Assembly (NCBI RefSeq): GCF_001644645.1
Contig: NZ_CP011390.1
Coordinates: 3,840,001-3,904,000, forward strand
Direction of reading: 5' to 3'
From: Flavisolibacter tropicus
GTDB taxonomy: Bacteria > Bacteroidota > Bacteroidia > Chitinophagales > Chitinophagaceae
Length of the DNA stretch: 64,000 nt
Part shown: positions 8,246-16,733 of the stretch, in pieces
Numbering within the stretch: the first letter of the stretch is position 1
How the letters are laid out: each line of letters opens with the position of its first letter
Made by a program: the position numbers and the translations under genes
The notes under the pieces: generated by a model
Database searches by the model: none
What the model saw: the letters and a program-made list of their open reading frames with translations, nothing else
Told to the model about the DNA's origin: nothing

Positions 8246-8892
8246 TGCTGCTCTAACTCCAACTTTTGTTTAACCGCACTTGACCTTGCGCGAACGCTCC
8301 ATTCTAAAAGACCAAACACCGCTAGTACCAGCAGTACCACATAATATACACTGGTAAATACCAGTCCTTTAACGAAATACAAAGGAATGGAAGCGAAATT
8401 CGTAGCAATCCACCACCACCAACTCTCAACTTTCTTTTTGGCCATCAGCCACATACCGGTAAAGGCCGTTGCTGATGCAAAGGCGTCAGCCCATGGAATA
8501 GCGCCAGGGTAAAACGACTGCTTTAAGTAATAAAGCGATATATAAATGGAAATGTAAAAACCGCTAAAGAATAGGAATTGTTTCCCTAATTCATTCTTAT
8601 CAGAATAGGTAATGTGTAAAACATGCTCATGCTGTTTATTTCGCCGGGCCCATAAGATCCAGCCATAGATGCTCATTACGGTATAATAGAAGTTTACCGC
8701 CGCCTCACCCAACAGGTGATATTGAAAGCTTAGAAAAACATAGATAACCGTATTAACAAGCCCTACCGGGTAAACGAGAATGTTTTCTTTTTTAGAAAAC
8801 CATACCGATGCAATCCCCGAGACCACGGCTACATACTCCAGCGCGGTGGTTTGTTTGATACCGGTAATAAACTGCTGAATGATCTCCTGCAT
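8242..8892 (-). CDS. pnuC: PnuC family nicotinamide riboside transporter
   Basis: Seven- to eight-helix membrane permease of the PnuC/SWEET-like fold that takes up nicotinamide riboside by facilitated diffusion, trapped inside by phosphorylation. Visible signatures are VWFSKKENILVYPVGLVNTVIYVFL in the first third, NFYYTVMSIYGWILWARR in the middle and KVESWWWWIATNFASIPLYFVKG, with the aromatic run typical of PnuC. I chose the ATG at 8890-8892 over a GTG two codons earlier, giving 216 residues. Only 25 bases separate it from the upstream M23 gene on the same strand, and it overlaps the kinase gene downstream. Some PnuC homologues (PnuT) carry thiamine. Confidence 0.9.
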   Translation of the reverse strand: MQEIIQQFITGIKQTTALEYVAVVSGIASVWFSKKENILVYPVGLVNTVIYVFLSFQYHLLGEAAVNFYYTVMSIYGWILWARRNKQHEHVLHITYSDKNELGKQFLFFSGFYISIYISLYYLKQSFYPGAIPWADAFASATAFTGMWLMAKKKVESWWWWIATNFASIPLYFVKGLVFTSVYYVVLLVLAVFGLLEWSVRARSSAVKQKLELEQQ

Positions 8893-8917
8893 GAACACGC
8901 AAACCTAGGGCAAAAGA

Positions 8918-9493
8918 TTAAATGGCCTTATACCATTTTCCCGGCTTCAGGTATTTGACGCCTTTGCGGGTGTGAAAACGGGTGGGTAAAAGCCGACGGC
9001 CGTTAGGAGCAGGGTTCCACACCGAGAAGTGCAGGTGTGGAAAAGCTGAATAACCCGTACTGCCACTATAAGCAATCAGCTGACCTTGACGTATGGTGTC
9101 GCCTACCTGTACCAACGCGCCGTTATGTTTCAAATGGCCATAGAGTGCCTGGGTGCCATCGTCGTGCCGGATCACTACAGAATTCGCTTTCCCATAATAC
9201 TTCCGGTGCACGCCACCCTTGGCATAGCTTTCCTGTACCCGCACCACTACACCTGCGCGCGCAGCTGTAACCGGGGAGCCTTTTGGCATTTTAAAATCCA
9301 GGCCTAACCGTCCTTTATGAGAAAACCAGGAATTATAACCCTGTATCAACAGGCGCTTGGAGCCTTCCGGATAAGGCAATGTATATACATAACTGCTGTC
9401 AATATCTTCGGCTTCACTCTTTGCCATGTGATACTGCATGCCACAGGATGAAAAAAAGAAAATAGATAGTACACTAAAACAAATCCACCTCAT
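8918..9493 (-). CDS. M23 family peptidase-like lipoprotein with altered metal motif
   Basis: LytM/M23 domain protein, probably a periplasmic or outer-membrane lipoprotein concerned with peptidoglycan. The signal MRWICFSVLSIFFFSSC ends in a lipobox Cys at 17. The domain reads LGLDFKMPKGSPVTAARAG (64-82), LYGHLKHNG (118-126, second motif) and FPHLHFSVW (151-159, the HxH motif). The canonical first zinc ligand, a His four residues before Asp66, is Arg62 here; the only nearby His is 59. Either the ligand has shifted or the enzyme is degenerate, as in EnvC-type activators. The gene heads the M23-pnuC-kinase string. Confidence 0.82.
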   Translation of the reverse strand: MRWICFSVLSIFFFSSCGMQYHMAKSEAEDIDSSYVYTLPYPEGSKRLLIQGYNSWFSHKGRLGLDFKMPKGSPVTAARAGVVVRVQESYAKGGVHRKYYGKANSVVIRHDDGTQALYGHLKHNGALVQVGDTIRQGQLIAYSGSTGYSAFPHLHFSVWNPAPNGRRLLPTRFHTRKGVKYLKPGKWYKAI

Positions 9494-9525
9494 CGATTAA
9501 AGTTACTGCTGGAGGAAAACAAAAA

Positions 9526-9550
9526 GAGAGCGACCCATGGGGTCGCTCTC
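9526..9550 (-). terminator. Rho-independent terminator of the nfu-type gene
   Basis: Perfect 11-bp stem GAGAGCGACCC / GGGTCGCTCTC with a three-base loop. On the minus strand it is followed by TTTTTGTTTTCC. It lies about 40 bases past the nfu-type stop and before the M23 start, separating the two transcripts. Confidence 0.9.
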
Positions 9551-9588
9551 CTAAAAATCTATTAAATCCTAAAAATCCTAGTTCTGAA

Positions 9589-10185
9589 TTACTCGGCTTC
9601 AGCCACCACCTCTTTTACTTCTGGGATCATACGCTTCATCATGCCTTCAATACCGGCTTTCAGCGTGATCATAGAAGAAGGACAGCCACTGCAGCTTCCC
9701 TGTAGCATCAGGTTTACCACACCGTCGTTATAGCTTTTGAACTGTATAGCGCCACCGTCCATTTCTACAGCAGGCTTAACATAGTTCTCTAATAATTCTT
9801 TTACGCGTTTTACCACGTCATCATCATCTGCAGCCACCACGTTACTGCTTTCTTGTTTGATAGTTGCTACTTCGTCTTCGTTGATGATCGGCTTCATCTC
9901 TTCCAGGTATTCTTTCAAAAACTGGCGAATAGAAGGAATTACATCATCCCAATCAGTTTCCGGAGTTTTGGTTAGCGTTACAAAGTTAGACGCAATAAAC
10001 ACGGAGCGAATGAAGGGAAAGCCAAACAACTCAATAGCCAAAGGAGAAGGCTTAGCGCTTTCTACATCGGCAAAATCAATGCTTTTTCCAGGATACAATA
10101 GTTTGTTGGCCACAAACTTCATGGTCTCTGGATTAGGTGTCATCTCGGTATATATGCTGATAACGGGGTTTCCTGTTTTGATCAT
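9589..10185 (-). CDS. Nfu-type Fe-S cluster carrier (NifU C-terminal domain)
   Basis: Scaffold or carrier that delivers Fe-S clusters to target proteins. The N-terminal Nfu_N domain begins IYTEMTPNPETMKFVANKLL and includes PLAIELFGFPFIRSVFIASN. The C-terminal NifU domain carries the cluster-binding pair in LQGSCSGCPSSMITLKAGIE, followed by MIPEVKEVV. The open frame extends 72 codons further upstream, but that part runs through a GC-rich dispersed repeat and has no family similarity. I therefore start at the ATG at 10183-10185 (MIKTGNPVISIYTE), giving 198 residues as in other Bacteroidota. A strong terminator follows. Confidence 0.92.
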   Translation of the reverse strand: MIKTGNPVISIYTEMTPNPETMKFVANKLLYPGKSIDFADVESAKPSPLAIELFGFPFIRSVFIASNFVTLTKTPETDWDDVIPSIRQFLKEYLEEMKPIINEDEVATIKQESSNVVAADDDDVVKRVKELLENYVKPAVEMDGGAIQFKSYNDGVVNLMLQGSCSGCPSSMITLKAGIEGMMKRMIPEVKEVVAEAE

Positions 10186-10519
10186 AAAACACTGTTTGAA
10201 GAGCAAATTTACTAAACTCGGGCCAAGGTGATGCACCGAATCAGAAAACTGTGAGGATTTTAGGAAAAGGCGGCCCCCTGTCCCCCGAAGGGTAAGGCCC
10301 CACCCGGCCTCCCGAAGGGGAGGAGACCCAAGACACAGCGCCTGGCTTTTCAACGAGACGCTACTTTTACAAATAGATCCATAAATAGAAAAGCACTCCA
10401 CTTGAGGGAGTACTTTTGTTATATAATACTCTATAATCTTCTGGTGCTGTACGGCAGCTAAGTCCTCCCTTCGGGGAGGATTTAGGAGGGCCTTACCCTT
10501 CGGGGGACAGGGGGCCGCC
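10186..10519. repeat. Long-range inverted repeat pair in nfu / outer-membrane gene gap
   Basis: A perfect 32-base GC-rich sequence (10269-10300, core CCCCCTGTCCCCCGAAGGG) recurs inverted at 10488-10519, with about 190 bases between. Inside lie a second palindromic GC-rich pair (CCTCCCGAAGGGGAGG at 10309-10324, CCTCCCTTCGGGGAGG at 10463-10478) and a terminator of the AAAAGCACTCC family (10389-10417). The right copy begins exactly at the stop codon of the outer-membrane protein gene. The pair could fold the whole gap into a stem. No gene is visible. Confidence 0.85.
10389..10417 (-). terminator. Terminator of the dispersed AAAAGCACTCC family
   Basis: Stem AAAAGCACTCC / GGAGTACTTTT (one mismatch) with a T-rich tail on the minus strand (TTTTCTATTTAT). 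It lies about 100 bases past the stop of the outer-membrane protein gene. Close copies occur at 45670, 47725 and 63487. Confidence 0.75.
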
Positions 10520-11350
10520 CTAAAAGGTATACTTCACACTAAGGGTCGTATAAAACATGTTTTTTCCCCTTTCACTCAAATCTGGCCGGTTAGGCACCGT
10601 AATTAGGTTTTGAGGCAAGATATAAGATGGTGAAGCTATCAGCATGATTTTGTTCTTAGCAAAAATCACTGGAATGGAAACCTCGTAGGCCAGCACGTTA
10701 AACTGAGTGCCGGTTTCAGTAACCTGCTCCTCACGGCTGCGGCCTGGCAATGGTAGGCCGCCTTGCTTGCGGGTATAGGTGCGGCTAAATTGTTGTGTAC
10801 CGGCATAGGTGTAAAAAGCGGGGTCAAAAATCAGCACACTGTTATCATCATTTTGAATACGGAAAATATGATCCAGACCAGCAGTAGCGCCAAAGTCTAC
10901 TTTATCGCTGAACTTGGCATCAGCACCTACCGTAATGTTAGCCACTTTATTTAAGCGGGTAAAACTCAGGTTGGTCTGAGCTTTTAAAGCCGACTGCACT
11001 AACTCGGCGGTGGGCTTATAAAAAGGTTTGATCACATTCAGGCTGGTCAGCCATTTTTCACTTAAATGCTGGTAACCCACCGTTGCAACTGTACCGGCAT
11101 AATCCATTTTTTGAAGGGCATTGTTGACAAAAATGGGAGCAGCATTAACGTAAAAGTTAGAATTGATCCAGAACTCGGCCATAGGAAACAGTCCTGTGCT
11201 TTTTAAACTATCTGTACGGCCAAAATAGTTGAGCCCGCTATTATAGTTCATGCTTAGTTTGAATTGGGGCTTTGACTTTTGAGTGCTGTCTTGGGCAAAG
11301 GCGGTATGGATAAGGGTGGCCAGGAATAAAAAAGTAAGAATACGTTTCAT
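10520..11350 (-). CDS. Predicted outer-membrane beta-barrel protein, unknown function
   Basis: I do not recognise a named family. The 276-residue product begins with a clear Sec signal (MKRILTFLFLATLIHTAFAQ). The rest alternates hydrophobic and polar residues with frequent aromatics, as in FKLSMNYNSGLNYFGRTDSL, VATVGYQHLSEKWLTSLNVI and FGATAGLDHIFRI, and it ends KYTF, a typical C-terminal barrel strand ending in Phe. Bacteroidota encode many such small barrels of unknown role. Its stop is directly followed by one arm of the GC-rich inverted repeat. It is the downstream partner of the Ala-rich gene on the same strand, but a hairpin lies between them. Confidence 0.8.
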   Translation of the reverse strand: MKRILTFLFLATLIHTAFAQDSTQKSKPQFKLSMNYNSGLNYFGRTDSLKSTGLFPMAEFWINSNFYVNAAPIFVNNALQKMDYAGTVATVGYQHLSEKWLTSLNVIKPFYKPTAELVQSALKAQTNLSFTRLNKVANITVGADAKFSDKVDFGATAGLDHIFRIQNDDNSVLIFDPAFYTYAGTQQFSRTYTRKQGGLPLPGRSREEQVTETGTQFNVLAYEVSIPVIFAKNKIMLIASPSYILPQNLITVPNRPDLSERGKNMFYTTLSVKYTF

Positions 11351-11377
11351 ATGGTCAAGTCTGTAAGTTTTAAAAAG

Positions 11378-11411
11378 AAACCACTACCCATACGGATACA
11401 GATAGTGGTTT
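11378..11411 (-). terminator. Hairpin terminator after the Ala-rich protein gene
   Basis: Stem AAACCACTA / TAGTGGTTT with a 16-base loop, followed on the minus strand by CTTTTTAAAAC. It lies between the Ala-rich gene and the outer-membrane protein gene and is oriented to end the former. Confidence 0.6.
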
Positions 11412-11538
11412 GTTGCTTTACTGCGGTATTACTTGTAATACGTTTCTGAGAATAAAAATGGCACGTGCTAAAATGGAGTGTGTTTGTCCTAACTGTGGAC
11501 CGTCGACTGTGGTCTGTGAACTAACTCACATCTCACGA

Positions 11539-12381
11539 TTAGCCTTTCTTAACCTTGGCTTGCGTTTTTAATTCGCCATTGGCAGATGCACCGCTTTTAT
11601 CAGCCTTTACTTTATTCTTTACAGCCGTTTCAGACGTAGTGCTTAATACAGCAGAATTATCATTAGCATGTTCTTTCGCTTCATCGCTGGCGTGTAAAGC
11701 GGCTTGTGATTTAGCGCGAGCTTCTGCTTTACCTTTAGCTTCTATACGAGCGGCTTTTCGTTCGGCACGTTCTGCATCGGTGCGTACTTTCTTTTCTGTT
11801 TTAGCTTTTACATCAGCAGATGTAGAAACAGTTGCATCTTTTTTCGCCTTTACTTCCTGCGTGGTTTGATTAGCCACATCTTCTGTTTTATCCAGCGCCG
11901 ATTTGCCATTTACTTTTACGCCTGCATCTACATCAGTTGAAAGAGAACCATCGGCTTTTGTACCAAACACAGCGGAGTTTTCATTGGCGTGTGCCTTTGC
12001 TTGTTCAGATGCTTTCGCATCGGCCTGCGAGTTAATACGGGCATTGGTGTTTACATCGGCAGCTGATTTCGCTGTTTCCTTAACGTTAGTAACAGTTTTT
12101 ACGCTCTTGTCTACTACAGCAGTTGTTGCGGCTTGTGTGCTTCCTTTGATTTCTGCGGTTTTACTGGCAGTAGCCGATACAGCGCTTTTTGTACTAGCAG
12201 CAGCGCTGGTTGTTGCTCGTGCAGCTGCTCTGGTAGCCGCACCGGCCGTGTTGCCTACGTTCACGGTTTTTGTTACGGAGGCACCGGCATTACCGGCCAC
12301 ACCTAAGCCTACTTGAGCAAAAGATACGGTAGCACCAAAAGAGGCAAGAATAACTAACGCGGTTTGTTTCATCGTCTTCAT
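11539..12381 (-). CDS. Exported Ala/Lys-rich low-complexity protein with internal duplication
   Basis: No known function. After a signal peptide (MKTMKQTALVILASFGATVSFA, 1-22) the mature part is almost entirely Ala, Lys, Thr, Ser, Glu and Asp, with predicted helical character and hardly any aromatic residues. A segment is duplicated: ASEQAKAHANENSAVFGT at 124-141 and ASDEAKEHANDNSAVLST at 231-248, each followed by a Val-Lys-rich stretch. The composition resembles LEA-like or PAP-fibrillin-like disordered stress proteins, but no signature motif is present. The opposite strand is also open for over 100 codons in two places, a side effect of the codon bias. A 319-base gap separates it from the divergent S41 gene, so it has its own promoter. 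Confidence 0.8.
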   Translation of the reverse strand: MKTMKQTALVILASFGATVSFAQVGLGVAGNAGASVTKTVNVGNTAGAATRAAARATTSAAASTKSAVSATASKTAEIKGSTQAATTAVVDKSVKTVTNVKETAKSAADVNTNARINSQADAKASEQAKAHANENSAVFGTKADGSLSTDVDAGVKVNGKSALDKTEDVANQTTQEVKAKKDATVSTSADVKAKTEKKVRTDAERAERKAARIEAKGKAEARAKSQAALHASDEAKEHANDNSAVLSTTSETAVKNKVKADKSGASANGELKTQAKVKKG

Positions 12382-12700
12382 AAGTTAATTTTTTTAAAGG
12401 TTTCGTTTGTTCATAGATGCACGATGAAGCATAAAGTTTAATCGATGAGTAAACTTTTTTTAACGTTAGTTAACATGCGCTTTTTTTACGAAAAGTTCAC
12501 TCAGACTGCACTTGCCAGCAAAGGTTTAATTTGTAACAAAAGAAGAACTCATTACGTATAATCAATTGTTCGGCTGGCTGCAGCGATTACTTAACCAATT
12601 CAGGTCACACTTTACCCAATTGATCAATTAGTGCTTTCATGCCAGAATTAAGGAAAGGAACTTTGTATAATAATAAAATATAACACGACAATACAGACAA
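12382..12700. other. Divergent promoter region, no gene
   Basis: This 319-base gap between divergent genes is AT-rich and must hold two promoters. Runs such as TTAACGTTAAAAAAAG (minus) and AACTTTGTATAATAATA (plus, about 12660) resemble Bacteroidota upstream regions, the second approximating the TAnnTTTG -7 box. I cannot set exact transcription starts. No ORF or repeat is seen. Confidence 0.4.
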
Positions 12701-14122
12701 ATGAAAACCTTACTACTGCTCCCCTTTTTATTACTAATGTTACCTGGTTTTGCCTTTGAGGGTAAAAGGGTTGATACACTGCCACAAGGTTATGGACAAC
12801 GGTTTAGTAAACAACAAATAGAAGCAGATCTTGCTTTTATGGTGCACGCTATGGAAAATGCCCATCCCAATCTGTATCACAGTATTTCCAAAGAACAATA
12901 CAGTAAATTGAAAGACAGCATCGTAGCTGCGTTAAAAGACAGTATGACGCGCGATGAAGCACGGCCCTCCTTTGTAAAAATGATTGCTGCTATTAATGAA
13001 GGCCACACAACGTTTCGGAACTCATTGGAATTTGTCTACGATATAAACGAGGCCAAGAAGCCGGTGTTTGCTGTGATGATGGAATCGTTTGATGGTCAAT
13101 ACCTGGTCGTAAAAAAGGATTATTCCCCCAATGCCACCTTACAAGCAGGTGATCGTGTAATAAAGATTAATGGGCACCGTGTAGACAGCCTGGTAAACCG
13201 CATGACAGGTTATTATGGCGGCCTGCCCCAATGGCGACAAGCCCTGGTAATAGAGGCATTGATGATTGACCTGTACCGCGATGGCGTAAGAGCGCCATTT
13301 GATGTAGAATACGTTAACGGTAAGGAGAGGAAAAAAGCCCGCCTGGAAGGGTTGCCGCTTCAGGCACTTATGCAGGCAGCTCGAGGAAACCAACCTGTAA
13401 AAATTCCATTTACATTTGAGCGCCTGGAGAATAATATTGGGTACTTGAATTTCCGGGACATGGACCGGATGTACAAACAGACATTTGATACTTTTCTGCT
13501 TAAAACATTTACTGCTATACAACAACAACCTGTTAACGGCCTTATCGTTGACCTGCGTGAAAATGGAGGAGGCGATTCTGAATTGGGAGATAACCTCCTG
13601 CAACACATAACCGATAAGCCCTATAGAATGAGTGGTGGCGTAGTATGGAAAATCAGCCAGGAGTATAAAAACTATATTGGTAAAATGGATTCGGCCCATC
13701 AAGCCAGCATGACCCATTACACCGAAAGGAAGAATGGTGAGTTTTTAACCGGAGGAGACAATGCTCCTGAAAAGCCCGAATACAATGGCTTGCGTTATAA
13801 AGGCAAAGTATGTTTCCTCATCGGCAACCATACTTTTTCCAGTGCCAACATGCTGGCCGCTACTGTTATGGATTACAAGCTAGCTACATTAATAGGCGAG
13901 ATGTCTGGAGAAGCCCCCAATGATTATGGTGATATCTTCCCAATTAAGTTGCCGCAAACAGGTATGTCTTGTATGACATCTTCCAAACAGTTTCTGCGCC
14001 CCAATGGTGATAAAAATGACATGAATCCTGTATTGCCTAATATCTATGTAAAACAGAATGCGGCTACTAATGAAGACGAAGTGTTACAGCGCGCCATTCA
14101 ATGGGTGAAACAGGGGAAGTAA
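12701..14122 (+). CDS. S41 family (C-terminal processing type) serine protease
   Basis: Secreted or periplasmic tail-specific-protease-like enzyme. A hydrophobic signal (MKTLLLLPFLLLMLPGFAF) is followed by a helical N-domain and a PDZ-like element around LQAGDRVIKINGHRVDSL (147-164). The S41 core follows: GLIVDLRENGGGDSELG at 280-296, KVCFLIGNHTFSSANMLAA at 369-387 with the nucleophile at Ser380 or 381, and ATLIGEMSGEAPNDYGD. Length 473 fits the Bacteroidota subfamily. A hairpin terminator follows the stop. A second, shorter S41 protein is encoded at 41.9 kb. Confidence 0.9.
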   Translation: MKTLLLLPFLLLMLPGFAFEGKRVDTLPQGYGQRFSKQQIEADLAFMVHAMENAHPNLYHSISKEQYSKLKDSIVAALKDSMTRDEARPSFVKMIAAINEGHTTFRNSLEFVYDINEAKKPVFAVMMESFDGQYLVVKKDYSPNATLQAGDRVIKINGHRVDSLVNRMTGYYGGLPQWRQALVIEALMIDLYRDGVRAPFDVEYVNGKERKKARLEGLPLQALMQAARGNQPVKIPFTFERLENNIGYLNFRDMDRMYKQTFDTFLLKTFTAIQQQPVNGLIVDLRENGGGDSELGDNLLQHITDKPYRMSGGVVWKISQEYKNYIGKMDSAHQASMTHYTERKNGEFLTGGDNAPEKPEYNGLRYKGKVCFLIGNHTFSSANMLAATVMDYKLATLIGEMSGEAPNDYGDIFPIKLPQTGMSCMTSSKQFLRPNGDKNDMNPVLPNIYVKQNAATNEDEVLQRAIQWVKQGK

Positions 14123-14152
14123 AAGATAAATTATAAGAGTCTATTACGTAGA

Positions 14153-14182
14153 GGCAGCCAAACAGCTGCCTTTTGTTTTGTT
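14153..14182 (+). terminator. Terminator after the S41 gene
   Basis: Stem GGCAGC / GCTGCC with loop CAAACA, followed by TTTTGTTTTGTTT, about 30 bases after the stop codon. Confidence 0.75.
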
Positions 14183-14278
14183 TGCTATTTTCTATCTGGC
14201 GAAAGTATGCAGTCTAGGCTGAGCAACCGGGCGTACTTGCGCCAGATTAAAGGTTGTCCGCTGGCCTTTTGTTGTTAT

Positions 14279-15259
14279 CTAGTGATACACAATTTCAAAG
14301 GTTTTATTCTTTTCACTATTATCATAAAATTCAACCCGCACTAGCCGTCCATTCGTATAGAACTGCTTCTGCTTTCTACTGCTTCTTGGAATGGATTTTT
14401 CATGGCTGAATTCTTCTTTGTCGTATTCCAGACTTTCTTCATTAACAAGATTTCCTCGTTCATCAAAACGCTTTACGTTTTGGCCTGAAAGCACTGTGTC
14501 TTTATTCGAATAAATGTTATAATGCAAAAGGAAGGTCTCTAAAGAGCGGTAGCTATATTCAAAGAGGTTAGTTAGAGCAGTATCCTCGTACCACTTCACT
14601 TCTTTTAATCGCCCAAACGAATCATAAAAGTTTTTAGTGACTCGGTACGTTTTTGCAGAGGAGTCGATTCTTTCCCTCAAAACGTTAGGAGCATTATATC
14701 GTTCAATTTGGTAATTCATATCTGGCTGGTGGGCAAGGCAACCAATGGTGGTTTTGGTAAGACTATCGAATGAATAATAAATCAACTCGCACTCTTTGGC
14801 CTTTATCAAATCAGAGGAATAGACGGTTCTTACTTCCAAGGTGTCTTTACGCCGTATCGCGCTTTGTTGGTAAACCAGCGTTTTATTTTCATAGCCTTTT
14901 ACCCCTATAGGGTCTTTGCTAAGGCTGTCATAATAGTAATAATAAACCTCGGTTGCCTTTGGGTACTTTGTAATACTTTTCACCAGCAGAGTGTCCTGAT
15001 AATAGTTGGTTTGTACAGAAAAGACTTTACCTTCCACCCACTTGGTTATTTTCTTTTCACGCCCCTGAACAAGCTCCACTTTTTTCTCGAGCACTTTGAA
15101 GGGGAGACGTTGGTCTTTTACTTGGTGACTGGTTGGATACCAATAAATGCTATAAGCCTGAACATCTTTAGGCGGCACAACTTCAAAGCCCAAATCATCA
15201 CTTTGTGCATTTAAATACAAGCTCAATAACAGTGTAAAGAAGAGAAGCAGAAGTTTCAT
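14279..15259 (-). CDS. Exported protein with tyrosine-rich YD-like repeats, unknown
   Basis: Not assigned to a named family. Signal peptide MKLLLLFFTLLLSLYLNAQ. The mature protein contains repeated units rich in Tyr and Asp with the pattern YYYDSLS, YYSFDSLTKTT, NFYDSFGRLKEVKWYED, KRFDERGNLVNEESLEYD and QFYTNGRLVRVEFYDN. These resemble the YD or MORN/YwqK-like beta-hairpin repeats found in Rhs-type and WD-like secreted proteins. The 326-residue length is too short for an Rhs shell. It may be a surface or periplasmic binding protein. It stands alone, convergent with the S41 gene. Confidence 0.75.
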   Translation of the reverse strand: MKLLLLFFTLLLSLYLNAQSDDLGFEVVPPKDVQAYSIYWYPTSHQVKDQRLPFKVLEKKVELVQGREKKITKWVEGKVFSVQTNYYQDTLLVKSITKYPKATEVYYYYYDSLSKDPIGVKGYENKTLVYQQSAIRRKDTLEVRTVYSSDLIKAKECELIYYSFDSLTKTTIGCLAHQPDMNYQIERYNAPNVLRERIDSSAKTYRVTKNFYDSFGRLKEVKWYEDTALTNLFEYSYRSLETFLLHYNIYSNKDTVLSGQNVKRFDERGNLVNEESLEYDKEEFSHEKSIPRSSRKQKQFYTNGRLVRVEFYDNSEKNKTFEIVYH

Positions 15260-15577
15260 ACAGGTAATTCACAAAGTTGCGTACTACAATAAATATACGC
15301 AACTGCTTGTTCAAGTTAGAATTGAGAATCAATGAAAACTAGAACAAATCAATAACTAAATGTTGTCTTATTCTATGGCCTAAGCGGATTCTTCACTGCC
15401 GGGCCATTGCGCGTAGCGCCCCCCGCTGACTACAAATAATATAATGCTTGTTAGACTCCGTACTGATATCCAATATCTATCAGCTATTGGACATCTACTC
15501 AGTGACTTTCACCAGTTTTACCATAACAACTATATTAGTGTAACAGGATTTGGATAAATTATTGAAGGAACAAGTTT
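15260..15577. other. Intergenic region without recognised features
   Basis: A 318-base gap between divergent genes. It contains two partly complementary stretches around CAATATCTATCAGCTATTGG (15470-15490) and a GC-rich patch near 15400-15430. It must hold promoters for both sides, but I see no gene, clear hairpin or known repeat. Confidence 0.4.
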
Positions 15578-16627
15578 ATGCAACCAACCCCTACACCTCT
15601 ATATAAGACCATTACCATTACAGCCATCAAAGAAGAGGTCAAGGGGTTTAAAACCATTTCGTTTGCCACTAAGGAAGCCCTTCCTTACCGGTCAGGGCAA
15701 TACCTGACACTGGTAGATTATGTGGGTGCTGAAGAAGTGCGTCGCTCGTACTCCATTACTTCTTCACCAGAATTAAATGAGCCGCTGACCATAGGTGTAA
15801 AACGTATAGAAAATGGATTGTTTTCCCGTAAACTGGTAGATCTGGCTCAACCCTTTGATACCTGGCTGACCACAGGTTCAGGAGGCTTTTTTACACTTCC
15901 GGAAGATGTATCTTCTCTTAAGCAGCTTTTCTTTCTGGCCGCTGGCAGTGGCATTACACCTATTTACTCGTTGATAAAAACGGTATTGTATAAGCACCCC
16001 CACTTACATATAGTGTTGATCTATAGCAATTCGTCTACTGAAAAAGCGCTCTTTCGCCATGAGCTGGAACAGCTGGCACAACAACACCCCAAACAGGTTA
16101 CCATTGAATTTCTATACAGTAATGCACCCAACCTAAACCGGGCACGCCTTCATCGCGATTTATTTTTACAATTGTTAGAGCAACATGTAACTGTAGCTAT
16201 AAATGAAGTGTTGTTCTATATCTGTGGCCCTGAAGCCTATATGCGCATGTGCACCTATATTTTACAAGAGCACAATGTTCCTAAAGAGCAGATCAAGCGC
16301 GAAAACTTTATCATACACACAAAGACGCCGCATAAAATAGAGCCGCCTGACAAAGGCGTTCACCAGGTTACGATCTACTGGAACCAGCAACAGATACAGT
16401 TCCCGGCAGGCTATCCACAAACTATACTGAGTGCTGCCGAAGCTGCTGGTTATGCATTGCCCTATAGCTGTCGATCAGGGCAATGTGGCAACTGTGTGGC
16501 TCATTGCAAGAAAGGCCAGGTGTGGATGTCATATAATGAAGTACTAACAGAAAAGGATCTGGCTAAAGGGTTGATCCTTACCTGCACAGGATCGCCAATG
16601 TATGGCGATGTGACCTTGGAGTTATAA
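15578..16627 (+). CDS. Ferredoxin-NADP reductase type oxidoreductase with C-terminal 2Fe-2S domain
   Basis: Three-module electron-transfer protein of the PaaE/phenol-hydroxylase-reductase type. The FAD domain has RRSYSITSSPE (55-65), the NAD(P) domain has FLAAGSGITPIYS (119-131) and YICGPEAYM (214-222), and the plant-type ferredoxin domain has Cys298, Cys303, Cys306 and Cys336 (CRSGQCGNC). It would move electrons from NADPH to an oxygenase or other partner, but no oxygenase lies nearby, so the partner is unknown. The 349-residue length is usual. A bidirectional terminator separates it from the convergent helicase gene. Confidence 0.9.
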   Translation: MQPTPTPLYKTITITAIKEEVKGFKTISFATKEALPYRSGQYLTLVDYVGAEEVRRSYSITSSPELNEPLTIGVKRIENGLFSRKLVDLAQPFDTWLTTGSGGFFTLPEDVSSLKQLFFLAAGSGITPIYSLIKTVLYKHPHLHIVLIYSNSSTEKALFRHELEQLAQQHPKQVTIEFLYSNAPNLNRARLHRDLFLQLLEQHVTVAINEVLFYICGPEAYMRMCTYILQEHNVPKEQIKRENFIIHTKTPHKIEPPDKGVHQVTIYWNQQQIQFPAGYPQTILSAAEAAGYALPYSCRSGQCGNCVAHCKKGQVWMSYNEVLTEKDLAKGLILTCTGSPMYGDVTLEL

Positions 16628-16661
16628 GTATAGCTAAACCTTTACTGCCCCAAGCTTAACC

Positions 16662-16698
16662 AAACGAAAAGCTCTGCATCACGCAGAGCTTTTCGTTT
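16662..16698. terminator. Bidirectional terminator between reductase and helicase genes
   Basis: Perfect 16-bp stem AAACGAAAAGCTCTGC with a five-base loop and its complement. It lies between convergent genes and has A and T runs on both flanks of the stem, so it can end transcripts from either side. Confidence 0.9.
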
Positions 16699-16733
16699 AT
16701 ATCACAATGACTAATGACCATTGCCCCAATGAC

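Noticed and set aside
7703..9493. Riboswitch (NAD or thiamine type) for the pnuC/kinase operon
   Set aside because: Only 25 bases separate pnuC from the upstream gene and only about 95 bases precede that gene, part of which is a terminator; there is no room for a known aptamer.
10186..10401. 72-residue N-terminal extension of the Nfu-type protein
   Set aside because: It is encoded by the GC-rich dispersed repeat and has no similarity pattern; the family start is MIKTGNPVISIYTE at 10185.
11555..12316. Long frames opposite the Ala-rich gene (104 and 137 codons)
   Set aside because: They are mirror images of the Ala/Lys codon bias of the real gene and encode only Ala, Val, Ser and Phe-rich sequence with no start context.
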